Below, piece after piece: positions 36,525 to 46,938 of a stretch of DNA of 64,000 nucleotides (positions are counted from its first letter, which is position 1; the number at the start of each line of letters is the position of its first letter). Made by a program: the position numbers and the translations under genes. The notes under the pieces are model-generated. The model was not told the DNA's origin. It made no database searches and was given only the letters and a program-made list of their open reading frames with translations. The DNA comes from Pseudopyrenochaeta lycopersici (lineage: Eukaryota; Ascomycota; Dothideomycetes; Pleosporales; Pseudopyrenochaetaceae), in the NCBI GenBank assembly GCA_003313425.1, contig NHZP01000010.1, positions 310,001 to 374,000 on the forward strand, in the 5' to 3' direction.

Positions 36525-36799
36525 ATGCGTTTCTCCGCCGTCTTCGTCGCCCTTTTCGCTGCCGTTACCGTGGCTCTTCCCAACGCACCTGTAGAAGAGG
36601 GTTCTCTCGTTTCTCGCCAGTGTGCAGCAAATGGAGTTTGCTCTGGTAGAAGCGTTGAGTCATGCAATGCGTTGAGGTGCTGCAGCGGCACGAAGCAAGG
36701 CCAAGGCAACCTAGTGAGTGCATCCTTTACTTTACAAGAGAGACGAGAGAAGGCGATAACTCATACTGACATGATTAGACCTGCTGCTGCATTGCATAG
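36525..36799 (+). CDS. Small secreted cysteine-rich protein (candidate effector)
   Basis: Two exons, 36525-36713 and 36779-36799, around a 65-nt intron (GTGAGT...ATTAG with a CTGAC branch site), give only 69 residues. The N-terminus MRFSAVFVALFAAVTVALP is a strong signal peptide cleaved near residue 18. The mature chain of about 50 residues contains eight cysteines: RQCAANGVCSG, ESC, LRCCSG, and the final TCCCIA supplied by exon 2. Without splicing the frame would run on 39 more codons and lose the last three Cys, so the spliced form is preferred. Even cysteine number, tiny size and secretion are the usual marks of fungal effectors or antimicrobial-type peptides. No named family is recognised. 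It sits alone at the edge of gene-poor DNA. Confidence 0.75.
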
Positions 36800-38019
36800 G
36801 TTTGCTTACATCATTGTGATGGTTGAACTCAGATAAATTGGGCGTTGGGAGGTGGGAAGTTGAGAAGGGGTGTGGACAAAAAGGAAGTCAAGAAAATGGG
36901 TAGAGGGGCGAGTTGGGATGCATAGTGTCAAGTTTGGTATACCTATCAATGAGATCCATCACCGTCTCTTCAATCCGCTCTTCTATTATGCGCTCTGCCT
37001 ATATTGTGGATATATGTGTATGCTTCTGTTATTGACAGCGACGGAGGGAAGGGCGCTCTACTTACGAAGCTATTCTAGACCAGCAGACTCGACATTGACT
37101 TTAAGAATCACGAAAATGGACAGATCCACTATATTGTGTGTATCTGGAATGCATTAGAATGCGTGTGAAGTCACAATCCAAATATGTTGTGGAGAAATCA
37201 GTGTTAGAATCTTCGAGCGTGAGAGCAGAGTTTCGTCCCGTTTCGCGATGGTTCTGGTGTCTATTTAATTTATCCTTCATCTCTGGGATAGTTACATCTT
37301 GGGAGTAGCACCCAAGACCTGCTATAGGCTCAATTGTTAGAATAGATAGACTTTGTTAGTAGTGCTACACCCAGGGTAGCCATAAGCGACAGCCATATGC
37401 CAAAGCAAGTTTTGTTCTTCCTAAGTTGGACAGATTTACATAGGTTATCTATTACCATTTCGGGTGTTTACGGTATTAGCAATGAAAATCTAGACATTGT
37501 TTTCACACCTTGACTTCTTTTCATGAATGGCTCATACACTGCTACTGGATTCGAATATCGCGTTTGGTTTGTGGCTCGCATATAGTGGCAATGTCTCTCA
37601 AAACATTGCTGCCAACATGGACTACTTAATTCAAACTAGAAATTGGAAAATTTCACAGAGCATAGTAAATGGTCTCAACGAACTCTTTTAGAAGTGCCCG
37701 AATTCTCAAATGAGAATGTCATTGCGCTTTAAACAACCATCTCTTCCAGAACAGGGCGGCATGATAAGATTCCTTCAGTGTAAACATGAGAAGTATGCCA
37801 GAGCCTGGGAGCTTCATTAGTCCGAATAAGTCCAAATACAGAGCAAGGTGCCTTGTGCTTAGATCACGGGCCATGGTGCTATACTAGAACAATAATTTGA
37901 GAATATTTGTGCAGTATGTCTAATATATGCCAAGTGCAAACATGTTCCACAAGTTGAATGAAGCGACAACTTCTGAATAAGCTGTGTATTACAACTCCCG
38001 AATATTATTGAGCATACCT
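36800..38019. other. Intergenic, no supported gene
   Basis: A short 95-codon frame at 36870-37157 overlaps the 3' flank of the small secreted protein gene and has no recognisable content. Nothing else is seen. Confidence 0.55.
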
Positions 38020-39376
38020 CTAAATCCCGCTGCATATAGCATCAGCGTCCGAAACAATGGCATCGTCAAATCCAACCTTCGATCCCGCTTCAGCCGTTGT
38101 GGACATGAAAACATTGATTGAGTGTGTGTTCCCGCTGACGACAATATTACTACCAATGATCGGAGACCAATCCACAGGTCCAATTGCAGTTGATCTTGCG
38201 CAGAGTCTGCCATCGATACTGATAGACCACGTAGTTTGGGCGCTGGTAGACTGTGTCTCTATCTTGCCCCATCCGATACACTGCACAGGCGTCCCACCTG
38301 GGATTTGAAGATCCGCTTGAAAGAGTACGATATCATTGTTGCTACCCTCGATATCTTGGTGTTCGTAGTAGAAATTATCGTCGTGGCCAACGCCTTGGAC
38401 CACGCCGGATCCGACGTTCTCAGCCCATGGAGTGAGCATGCCGGATGCAAATTGTGGATTTTTCACAGCGTTACAAATCGGGGTTGGTGATGCAGAGGGA
38501 GATGGAGTGGGGGATGACGAAGCTGCAGAGGGCAAAACCGATCAGGATACTTCTGAGGAAGACATGACCGATGAAGATTCTGTCGAGGAAGATGACGCAG
38601 GAGCAAAGTTCGACGTAGAGTAGAGAGACGACTCGCTCTGGGATGAGGAAACGCTCGAAGATGACCTAATCAAGGTCGAGCTCTCGGAGCTGGCCATGGT
38701 AGAACTAGCAGCGCTCGACGATACTGTTGATGAGGCTGATGATCTAACAGACGACGAAGACACAGAGTTACAGCTTCCGAAGCGTGGATCGCATCCCTTC
38801 CCGCAGTAATCTTCAGTAGTTCCACACTATTATATTTAGCTTTTCTTCAGAGTCTCAATTGCAGCTAACGTACGTAGGAATACTGGCTGCAGCAGTTGCC
38901 CCACTTGGAACCCTGACATGTCATGCCTCCAGGCGAAGCATTGTATGCATATCCACATCGAGCATTTGTGGATACTTTCAAGGTAGAGGAGGGTGCGGCA
39001 GAGGAGGTCTGTGTACTAAACGAACTGACGGTTGAGAACCTTCTGGTACTTGACGAGCTGTATTTTGTCGATGAGATTGATCTCGATATCACCGGACCGG
39101 GTGATGAGGAACCTATGTCTGTGTTAGGACGAAACTATTTCGAAATCACAGGGAAAAGCGTTTACCTATGCAGGTTCCCCATCCACTTTGACATCCGGTC
39201 CCACAGTAGGCATCAGTTGAGCCGCAGTAGTTGTACTGTGAACAACAGTCGCCAAAGCGACTATTACGACATGTCAAACCAAAGCTGGCTCCGCAGCGAG
39301 CAGATGTGCTAACACGTTGTCCCAAAGAAAGGGGGACAAATGCCCAGATGGCAGCTAGCACGAGCAATGAACGCAT
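38020..39376 (-). pseudogene. Two-hevein chitin-binding mucin-like protein interrupted by TGA
   Basis: Exons 39166-39376, 38875-39118 and 38827 downward splice cleanly. A signal peptide (MRSLLVLAAIWAFVPLSLG) is followed by two complete eight-cysteine ChtBD1/hevein modules; the second spans the 38828-38874 intron (SQYSY joined to CGTTEDYCGKGC). A long Ser-rich linker follows. An in-frame TGA at 38542-38544 then stops translation at 246 residues. The same frame continues for 174 codons to 38020, with a Ser/Pro linker and a compact C-terminal domain (NPQFASGMLTPWAENV ... SKVGFDDAIVSD) like jelly-roll carbohydrate-binding modules. No intron with correct phase removes the TGA, and the downstream part lacks a sensible ATG. 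So it is either a nonsense-mutated allele, a readthrough product, or a truncated but working secreted chitin binder. Confidence 0.75.
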
Positions 39377-40214
39377 CGCGAGAGGTAGTGCTAAAATGCA
39401 AAAACGAGTGTAGCGCACAACATAGCTGCGTCCACAGCAGCTACAACTACCTATATCCCAAAGCCAAGGGGCCTCTCTCCAGCCTAAGTCGCGAGTGTGT
39501 AAAATCCATCAGCCTCACAACAAGGAAACTCGATGTTCCGATCGAAGCCTCGCCAGGGACACATGGGATTCGACAGCCAGTCCGCAAAAAGCCCATTTCA
39601 TCTCCACCACGCGCCCAAAAAAAGCAGTGAATGTGGGAAACCGAGTACAAAAGTGGAAAGATGGAAGCCACAAGTGCAACTTGCGAGCGAGGCAACCGTG
39701 GTACTGCAAAAGATCTGCTAGTCGAGGCTGAGATAAGCCATGAGATGGCGCTCTTGGCCACGTTTAGGGGGAAAATCTGCATAGTTTGAACATGGCATTT
39801 TGTAAAACGCAAGGGTTCGGTGGGCGAAATTCAAAGTCAAAATAAAGGTACGGATGTTGGTTTTTACCTTAGAAACTCAATGGATGATGACGAATTTAGA
39901 GAAATAGAGTGAACGGTCAAGTAATAGCCGGCGCTAAGATATGGCCCTGTGAAATTTCGAGAGGCAGCTGGTGAGGTACTAGTATCATGCTAGACTTGAA
40001 GAAGACAATACACATGCTCACCATTCTTGGACGTGCAGATTTAATATACCTGGCTTGGTCGGAATGCGCGACACTTCGCTCGACGATAATAGAGATGTTT
40101 GGTGGCGTATAGTAGCTTTGGACACAAAAGTTTATCGAGGCTGAAAAATATCTATTTTTGATTTCCCATGACAGAATATTCTAGGTTCTAATATAGGTGC
40201 ATGTTCTCTATCTA
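39377..40214. other. Intergenic between chitin-binding gene 5' and LCAT-like gene 3' ends
   Basis: Promoter of the chitin-binding gene and 3' flank of the hydrolase gene. Several mutually overlapping short frames (39447-39812 and others) look like chance. Confidence 0.55.
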
Positions 40215-43016
40215 TCAGGTAGTGGTTTGTAATCCCTCGCTCTTCGTTATTGGCAAACCGTCTTGCTTGCTCGCCTCGCCCATCCCGACGCCATTCCGTC
40301 TCGCATGAATGACAGCATGCAGACACCGTCCGACAGCCTCTAGATCACCGAGAAGAGTGACATGCCCCCGATCACTCGACACAACACCACCTCTAACTAC
40401 AGCATATCCGTCTGGGACCATAGCTGCCTTTGCGAGCACAACGCCATCCCCACTCGCGAAAGCTAGTTCGTCGTACACATCAGCTCGTTTAATGGCTTCA
40501 CGACTTTCAACCTTGGCACCATAGACTGTTGGCGTTGACTTGCCGTAAATAAGGGCAATGGGTGGGTACAAATTCGATGCTGTATGTGCGGGAATATGTG
40601 CGAGTTCTTGTTTGAAAGCTTTGACTTCTGCAAGAGTGCGCGTTAAATATTCAACAGCTTTGTCGTACGGTATCGTAACATCTGTTGCGGGATTCGGTTG
40701 GTAAGATGTTTCTGGGAGATTTCCTTGCGACATTTTTGGCTCCATGCCAGCAGTTTGCGCGCCACCCTCGGCAACCTTATCTTCCGCGCTGCGAGCCAAG
40801 TCTGCTATGTCCCTACTTGAATTGTTGGTGGACGTTGAGCCTGAGGTATGTCCCTGTGTAATTTTGGTCAAGCTGAAACTGCCTTTGCGGGTTGGAAACG
40901 TGGGTAGTGCCTGGGACATCGCGCTCATCAAGCCGCTCACACTAAAGGTGCTGTCCTTTGGTGCTTCGGGGCGTGGCAAGGGTGCTGCTATGCATGGAGA
41001 CAAGCGGCATTCTTTCCACGTGTTAATGTCGAAGAAGTCCACAGGATACTCCTCCTTCGTATACTTATTAAAAAAGCACTTCCCGTCGAGCGGTAGTAGA
41101 GCATAAGATGTGCGGATACTGAAGTTCACCTGTGCAGTGAGCACACGAGATGAAAGGAGGACATCATCGCCATTTCGGAAAGGCCCGAGGATGTTGACGC
41201 ATCTCTGAGGCACGCCGGCGTAGACAACGCCGGACACTAGTTCTGGTCGTTGATTGATAGCATGGCGGGTGATTAATCCACCTAGTGAATGCGCGAGCAC
41301 TATAGCACCACGTTTCGCACTGGGTACTCCGGGTTGATTACAGGGGAGGCCTTCCAGGAACTGGATCATCCGCCGGCTCAGGAAGTGGGGCGAAAGTCGC
41401 CAGTCATAGCCGTAGTTGTGGACCCTCAGCTTCCCATTTCTAACATTTTCGCAAGCTTTCAGACGCTTAAAGAGACGCTTCGAGATGTCCACGGGCCCAA
41501 TGTGGGTTAGCATGCCACTTGGGTAGATGGTTTCTTGCATTCGTTCATCAGCGTCTGGATCTAGAGGAACCTCGAGGTCAACCTTGCGCAGATTCAGACC
41601 TACTTTGATAGGGACCCACAACTGGCGATTGGGAGGTTCTGCAGAGCGCAGGATGGAGCCACGATAGCCTCCCAGGATAACCAGGTCGCCCTCTAGTTCT
41701 TGCAAGGCTTGTGTAAAGAAGGGATAGGGCTCAGGGTCGGGAGTGCGATCCCTCAACGGGGCTCTTTTAGACTTGGTGGCCGTATTCTGCGAGACTGATG
41801 ACGGAAAGGTTGAACGGAGACCGACTCGATGTGTAGGTCCATCGCTTAATTCCCGCGACTTGGGGGTGATGCTACCACTTCTATTTTTGAACAGATCATC
41901 CCTGCTACCAAAATTGAAATTAGGAAAGGACGGACTAGGCAGCTTGAAGTTCGAGTCTTGCCAGCTGTCCCGGATCGCCTTCAATCTGCTGTTTACCTGC
42001 TCGTGTACGCTCTCGAAACGGGTATCGTCACCTAGCGACGATGCGAGGGATACGGTACGGTAGACGAGTAGTGAGCCTTCCGAATTAGACCTGCGAAGCC
42101 TGGTTGCCGGCCGGTCGCGGGACTCTTGGTGCAGCGGGGTGGCTGCTATGGTCAAAGTACTTTCGTTGCCGAACTCGCGCTGCGGGAGGGGTGCGGTACT
42201 GGAGAGTTGGGGCGGGCTCACACTGCCCCGGGATGTGCTCCTGTGGCGCTGCAGCGTTGATTGATAGCCGCCGTCTTGCTGAGGGATGCCATTTACAGGT
42301 GTACCATTCGCAAAAGTCCCTCGTCTTCTGCAATCAAGTGCCCCCGGTCCAGCCCGACCTCGCTCGGTATCCAGTGACAGCGCGGAGAAGCTGGGTAATG
42401 AAAAGTGAAGGTCTTTATAGGACTTGGACAGGGTGGACGGCAGGTTGAAGGGCATGTACTTTCGCATGGCCTCTGACATGGAGCCGCCCGAGGATGCTCG
42501 CCGTCGCCCGCTTTGTAGGTGGTGTCGGAGTACCGCTCGGTGGTCACTGACCTTGTGGAAGGTCCTGGGGCCGGCGCGCCACGGCGAAGGGAGGCGCGAT
42601 GGACGTTGTTTTTCTCGCAGCCGGTCGTCATTGCTTCTGTCCAGCCCCTGTCTTGTGGTGTCTGCCTCTTCACCATGGCCATCTCCATCAGCTGTTACAT
42701 GGGGGCTCGCCCTAAGATCAGCTGTGGTATCCGTAGCATCCTCCCAGCCGTCGAAGAGCCCGCCACCATCGGTTTCGTCCAAAGCAGCAGCCTTTTCTGC
42801 AGCCGGCGTCTTCGGCGAGACCAGGCGCGTTTGCTCCTGCCCGATGCTAATTCCAATGGCTGCCTGCGCCGATTCCAACAGCAAAAGTCTTTCGTCCGGC
42901 GTCTCGTCCTCGGATGGCGTCAGGTCACCGTCAATGATGGAAGCGAATTGGATGTCGGCAAGCGCATTCTGGCGACGAGTGTGACAACTCGCCGTCTCGG
43001 GTGCTACCTCTGGCAT
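40215..43016 (-). CDS. LCAT-like alpha/beta hydrolase with long disordered N-terminus
   Basis: A single exon of 933 residues. The first 430 or so are disordered and rich in Ser, Arg and Pro. The hydrolase core begins near GDLVILGGYRGSILRSA and PIKVGLNLRKVDLEVPLD, continues through KRLKACENVRNGKLRVHNYGYDWRL, and has the nucleophile elbow VLAHSLGGLITRHA with Ser577. A likely acid is Asp857 (SGDGVVL) and the base His885 (SDRGHVTLLGD). These fit the lecithin:cholesterol acyltransferase-like fold, found in phospholipases and acyltransferases. There is no signal peptide or clear membrane segment, so a cytosolic or membrane-associated lipase is likely; the substrate is unknown. A Ser/Thr-rich insertion (about 690-775) separates core and C-terminal catalytic residues. 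Confidence 0.85.
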   Translation of the reverse strand: MPEVAPETASCHTRRQNALADIQFASIIDGDLTPSEDETPDERLLLLESAQAAIGISIGQEQTRLVSPKTPAAEKAAALDETDGGGLFDGWEDATDTTADLRASPHVTADGDGHGEEADTTRQGLDRSNDDRLREKQRPSRLPSPWRAGPRTFHKVSDHRAVLRHHLQSGRRRASSGGSMSEAMRKYMPFNLPSTLSKSYKDLHFSLPSFSALSLDTERGRAGPGALDCRRRGTFANGTPVNGIPQQDGGYQSTLQRHRSTSRGSVSPPQLSSTAPLPQREFGNESTLTIAATPLHQESRDRPATRLRRSNSEGSLLVYRTVSLASSLGDDTRFESVHEQVNSRLKAIRDSWQDSNFKLPSPSFPNFNFGSRDDLFKNRSGSITPKSRELSDGPTHRVGLRSTFPSSVSQNTATKSKRAPLRDRTPDPEPYPFFTQALQELEGDLVILGGYRGSILRSAEPPNRQLWVPIKVGLNLRKVDLEVPLDPDADERMQETIYPSGMLTHIGPVDISKRLFKRLKACENVRNGKLRVHNYGYDWRLSPHFLSRRMIQFLEGLPCNQPGVPSAKRGAIVLAHSLGGLITRHAINQRPELVSGVVYAGVPQRCVNILGPFRNGDDVLLSSRVLTAQVNFSIRTSYALLPLDGKCFFNKYTKEEYPVDFFDINTWKECRLSPCIAAPLPRPEAPKDSTFSVSGLMSAMSQALPTFPTRKGSFSLTKITQGHTSGSTSTNNSSRDIADLARSAEDKVAEGGAQTAGMEPKMSQGNLPETSYQPNPATDVTIPYDKAVEYLTRTLAEVKAFKQELAHIPAHTASNLYPPIALIYGKSTPTVYGAKVESREAIKRADVYDELAFASGDGVVLAKAAMVPDGYAVVRGGVVSSDRGHVTLLGDLEAVGRCLHAVIHARRNGVGMGEASKQDGLPITKSEGLQTTT

Positions 43017-44445
43017 GGCAGAGCGGCTACGTTAGCAAGTGTGTCAGTAACAATGGTGGGCACGAAATGCACATGTCATCTGCGGTACACGCTCGTCCGG
43101 CTGTGGCAGTGACATCTTTCCGGCGCTGCCGACGCAGCCATTAGCCACAGGCGTCCAGACCATGCCGCTCATCAGGACCTCAGATATGTTCGACTGTGTT
43201 CGGCTGCGGTGGATCGAGGATACCCGTGCGGTGCCCATGACGACAAGGGCGATGCGCCTGGTAAGGGAATTATGCCAGCTTAAAAATGTTGTGCATTGCT
43301 CTATCGCCGCAGCCACTGACGCAACGCCACTCTCAAAGGCCAAGCACGCTGGAATTCTCCGCTCCACTCACACATCATCCATTCCCAACCGTGGCGTTGC
43401 AACACCAAATCGAACAATAACCAAAGCCACACATGAGCACTTTCCATACGCTTTGGCATCTTACTTTCCTCGTCTAGAGCGTCCTCCATCGGATGGAACG
43501 AATCATTTCAATCGCGTCAGCGCTGTCGTTGAGGTCTTTCTCCAAGTGTGATTGCCGACTGCTTAGATTGAGTAACTGCAGCTCGATACGACCAAGTTTC
43601 TTTCTCCGTCTACCATAACAATCTTGGCCCCAAAAAACTGTTTAGTATCGCGATTGGAGGATGTCACTCGTTGAAAATTGCTTTCGATGTGGCAAGATCC
43701 CTTTCTGTGACAGTTCTGAAGGCATTACTCCACTAACCCTTCCATCACGCATGCCCCGCTTCCCCATCTGTCAGGTGTCGGTGAACTTATCCCTAACTGG
43801 AGCATCGACTCTTCTTTCTCGTACAATTCTTTCTTCTTCACCATAGAGAAACCAGCCATTAAAATCCTTGCTGTGTTGCAGCACGTCCGGGCGTCGGTTT
43901 TCCGGATCCGGACTCGTGCATAGCGTGCAAACGCTCTACCCTCGGATCCGAACAATCTCAGAACATGTCAGCCGATATCCATCAGACCGCCATTCAGAAC
44001 GATCAGTAATTCGCCTAGCCAAGTACCCCGGGTTATGTTCATCCAATCAAGCAAAAGCACTCGTGATGCGGGGCTTTCCGGGATGTAAATTGCCTGCAAC
44101 AAGAGCATGCATTCTCGCATCGAGCCCTAGAGATCCCGGGCGACCGATGACAGCCGAGTAGGCACCGCTGTCTGTCACACCAGATTCAACCATCTTACGA
44201 CGGATATCCGTCCTGCTAATGCATGGAAACGTAGAATAGAGTATAGTGCGACAAGTATGGTGTATGAGCTGACATCTAGACTAAGGTATATCTTAAACAA
44301 CGGTTCAACCCGCTTGCAAGCCTACAGCTAGAACTCATAAACATAACCAAAGGCCGGACCATTACTTCTACTTATAGCTCCTATTCCCAAGTCTGTCTCA
44401 TCCATCGCAGACCTTTCTTACGGCACCAACAAAGACTTTGACATC
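43017..44445. other. Divergent intergenic region
   Basis: Serves as promoter region for the hydrolase gene (-) and the 266-residue unknown gene (+). A 129-codon plus frame at 43162-43551 has no recognisable features. No RNA gene was noticed. Confidence 0.55.
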
Positions 44446-45246
44446 ATGTCTCGACTCCTCGTCCTCCCAACGCCTCTATCATCAAACGCAATCTCCCTAG
44501 GTCAATTACTGACCGACCCTTTATATGCGGACTCTGTCTCTCTTAAGCCTTCCGCTGCACCTGCCTTTAAAGAGTCCCATGTCCAGTCCAAGTATGAAGA
44601 TACAGTTGCCCATGACGAATATGGCCGCTTTACTTCTACCCGCTTTGTTTCCAAACTATCTGGGCAACCTCACTACTCCCATGAGAATCTATTACTGTTG
44701 AATGCCGATAAAATGTCACATACTACCATTGATAAGCCCGCCACCGTCTTCAACACTCTTCGCCAAGACAACGCCACCAGATCGTTCCTCCGCAAGATGG
44801 CGTACCAGAACAAGCCAGTCTACTTCGTCACCGGTGTTCAAACGCTAAAGAATCCATCATTCAAGCGCGCTGTTGTTGAACATGGCCTAGTAGCCGAGGC
44901 TAAAGCCTCACAATATCGCCTCCCCGTTCGCCGGGTAGATTCGGCGTCAAGCCTCGACAACAGCAGCGACAAAGAAACGGACGCTTCAATTCTTGCCATC
45001 GAACTCCTCAAGGTGAAGTGCCGCATCGGCGCATCTAGCGAGCCTCATTGCGTTGAAGACCTCGACTATACATGGAGCTACCACTCGCTGGATGAAGAAG
45101 ACACGCAACTCTCCATTGGCCTCGGCAAGCCACTCCAAGCCACCGAGTTGAGGACACTGGCCGGTATCGCCACTGAGGAAGACTACACGGAAGCCAGCTG
45201 GAGTTTGTCTTACTCAGACTCCGAGGACGGAATCGGCGGGTTCTGA
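44446..45246 (+). CDS. Conserved-looking hypothetical protein, 266 residues
   Basis: A single-exon frame with ATG at 44446, preceded by a pyrimidine-rich leader. The protein has no signal peptide, membrane span or known catalytic motif. The centre contains PVYFVTGVQTLKNPSFKRAVV, and the second half holds VKCRIGASSEPHCVEDLDYTWSYHSL and LSIGLGKPL, which look like alternating strands of a folded domain. The C-terminus is acidic (SYSDSEDGIGGF). The style resembles a fungus-restricted family of small hypothetical proteins, but I cannot name it. The coding signal is good: a long frame, balanced codon use and a typical fungal leader. Confidence 0.75.
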   Translation: MSRLLVLPTPLSSNAISLGQLLTDPLYADSVSLKPSAAPAFKESHVQSKYEDTVAHDEYGRFTSTRFVSKLSGQPHYSHENLLLLNADKMSHTTIDKPATVFNTLRQDNATRSFLRKMAYQNKPVYFVTGVQTLKNPSFKRAVVEHGLVAEAKASQYRLPVRRVDSASSLDNSSDKETDASILAIELLKVKCRIGASSEPHCVEDLDYTWSYHSLDEEDTQLSIGLGKPLQATELRTLAGIATEEDYTEASWSLSYSDSEDGIGGF

Positions 45247-46938
45247 GACTGCACATAAGCCCCGATGACTCCAGTCTGAACGCTTTGCTGGCGAGACACT
45301 ACATAGGATCCTCGCCGCTTTTGCTCCTGTTTCATAAAATTGTACCTTGAAGCTGTGTATATGGATGGAGTTTTCTTGTCTCTTTCTTCCAGGGTGGGAT
45401 AGGAGTTACGGACTTCGGCGTTGCCTTTCGTATTCATCAAAAATGCTATAATCCATGATTCTTCACACTAAAGGTCATTCTCGTCAGCATCATCCGTGCG
45501 CTTTATACGTTATCTCAGACCAGTATTTCTTTGAATAAATAAGCATATCGAGAAGCATCTGCTATTCCATCACCCTGAGAGCATAGATGAAAATTATTCC
45601 CAAGTTCAAGAAGTGAGACTGTTGTCGCCGCGCGTTGGTGTAGTGTATACAAGATGTCCAGGCAGCAAGATCCGTTGTTCCACATTCATATGAAAAACTA
45701 TGAACAGTTCTGCAACAGTCTGTCTGCTGTAATCAACGAGAAATGAGCCATTTGTTCCAAGCAATGAGAGTGACAGACCGGTGAAGTGTTTGCTGCGCTA
45801 ACGCCATTTGGACAAATCGCTTGTTGGCCGTTTGACTTTGGAAGGAGCGAGTAGAGGGTAGCAACATATGTTGAGTGATAGGCGAAACTTTTCTGCTTTC
45901 TAAGTTGTTGGTCTTGATTCAAGCCAAAAGCGTGAAGCTCCATGCAGGTTGATATAGAGTGGATATGTCTCGCTTCACTCGGAAGACCATTGACTTTGAC
46001 GATGGAGTATGTCTGAAAAGCTCAACCATATTGCAAGCACCCCTTGGCAGAGTATTCTAGCGAGGTTACACGACTCTGAATTGGAGTGGGGGTGCATTGA
46101 AGAACGGTGAGCTGTATCATCGGCAAGGTGCATCTGCAACTTGGCTAGCAAACAAACGGAAACCGGGTAGCTGAAACAGGATGCGCACCAGCTAAACAAC
46201 TTAGAAGCAGCTTGCCGTTAAAAATTATTTCTCTTCGGAAAGTGAAGAGAAGATCAACTTGCAAATTGGACGCTGAAGCTGCCAGCATAGATCCTTCACG
46301 TGCAGGGGGCCTGGTGACGGATGAATCTGTGTCACGGAAATCGCGACCCTAGTATTGTCCTTCACTGTTCTCCAGACATTATCAGAATGCAAGCATAGCC
46401 TTCATTCCTTTGCCTTCGTCATGATTTCTTTGGTCTCACATTTTCCTCTTTCTTGCGATGACGAGGGCAATTCTGGCCGGGAAGCGCAGAGACATATTAG
46501 CGTAAGGTTAACTTGGTAGTACACACGACATGGAGTCCATTAAAAAAGTATTGAGATCTGCAGAGCTCTCGGAATGCCCATGCACTGATCCGATACATGC
46601 AAGGTGCCCAGCATCGGCAGGGAGAAAGCTTTGGGTGGTCCTGAAACAGGATACACCGCATAACCAATTGTCCTAGCGATGAATATTAGAGTCTTGGTTT
46701 CTCTGAACGTTGTTTACTATCTGATGGCATAAATGAGACAAGGCGCACGTGGGTGAAGGCCTAAATATACGGTCTGTCACTTCATGATTTAAATCCACCA
46801 AGCAATACAAAGTTCACTCAACAGCTTCCGCATTATCATTCTTTCATCTCAACTCCACTCTCGTTACCAGTTCCTCCAGCAGTTCTTATATCACCAACAC
46901 GCAAGAATTCGAAGTCTGTTTGTTCTAGATCCTATTGC
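45247..46938. other. Intergenic, AT-leaning, no gene seen
   Basis: Short frames only (for example 45698-45943 minus). The stretch from about 46740 has a pyrimidine-rich, CAACTCC-type leader ahead of the next gene, consistent with its 5' UTR. Confidence 0.55.

Noticed and set aside
38509..38540. Very short intron (GTATCC...CTGCAG, 28 nt) that would remove the TGA in the chitin-binding gene
   Set aside because: Too short for a spliceosomal intron, and it would shift the downstream domain out of frame.
44280..44325. GGTTCAACCCG resembling a tRNA box B
   Set aside because: No acceptable box A or cloverleaf can be formed upstream.
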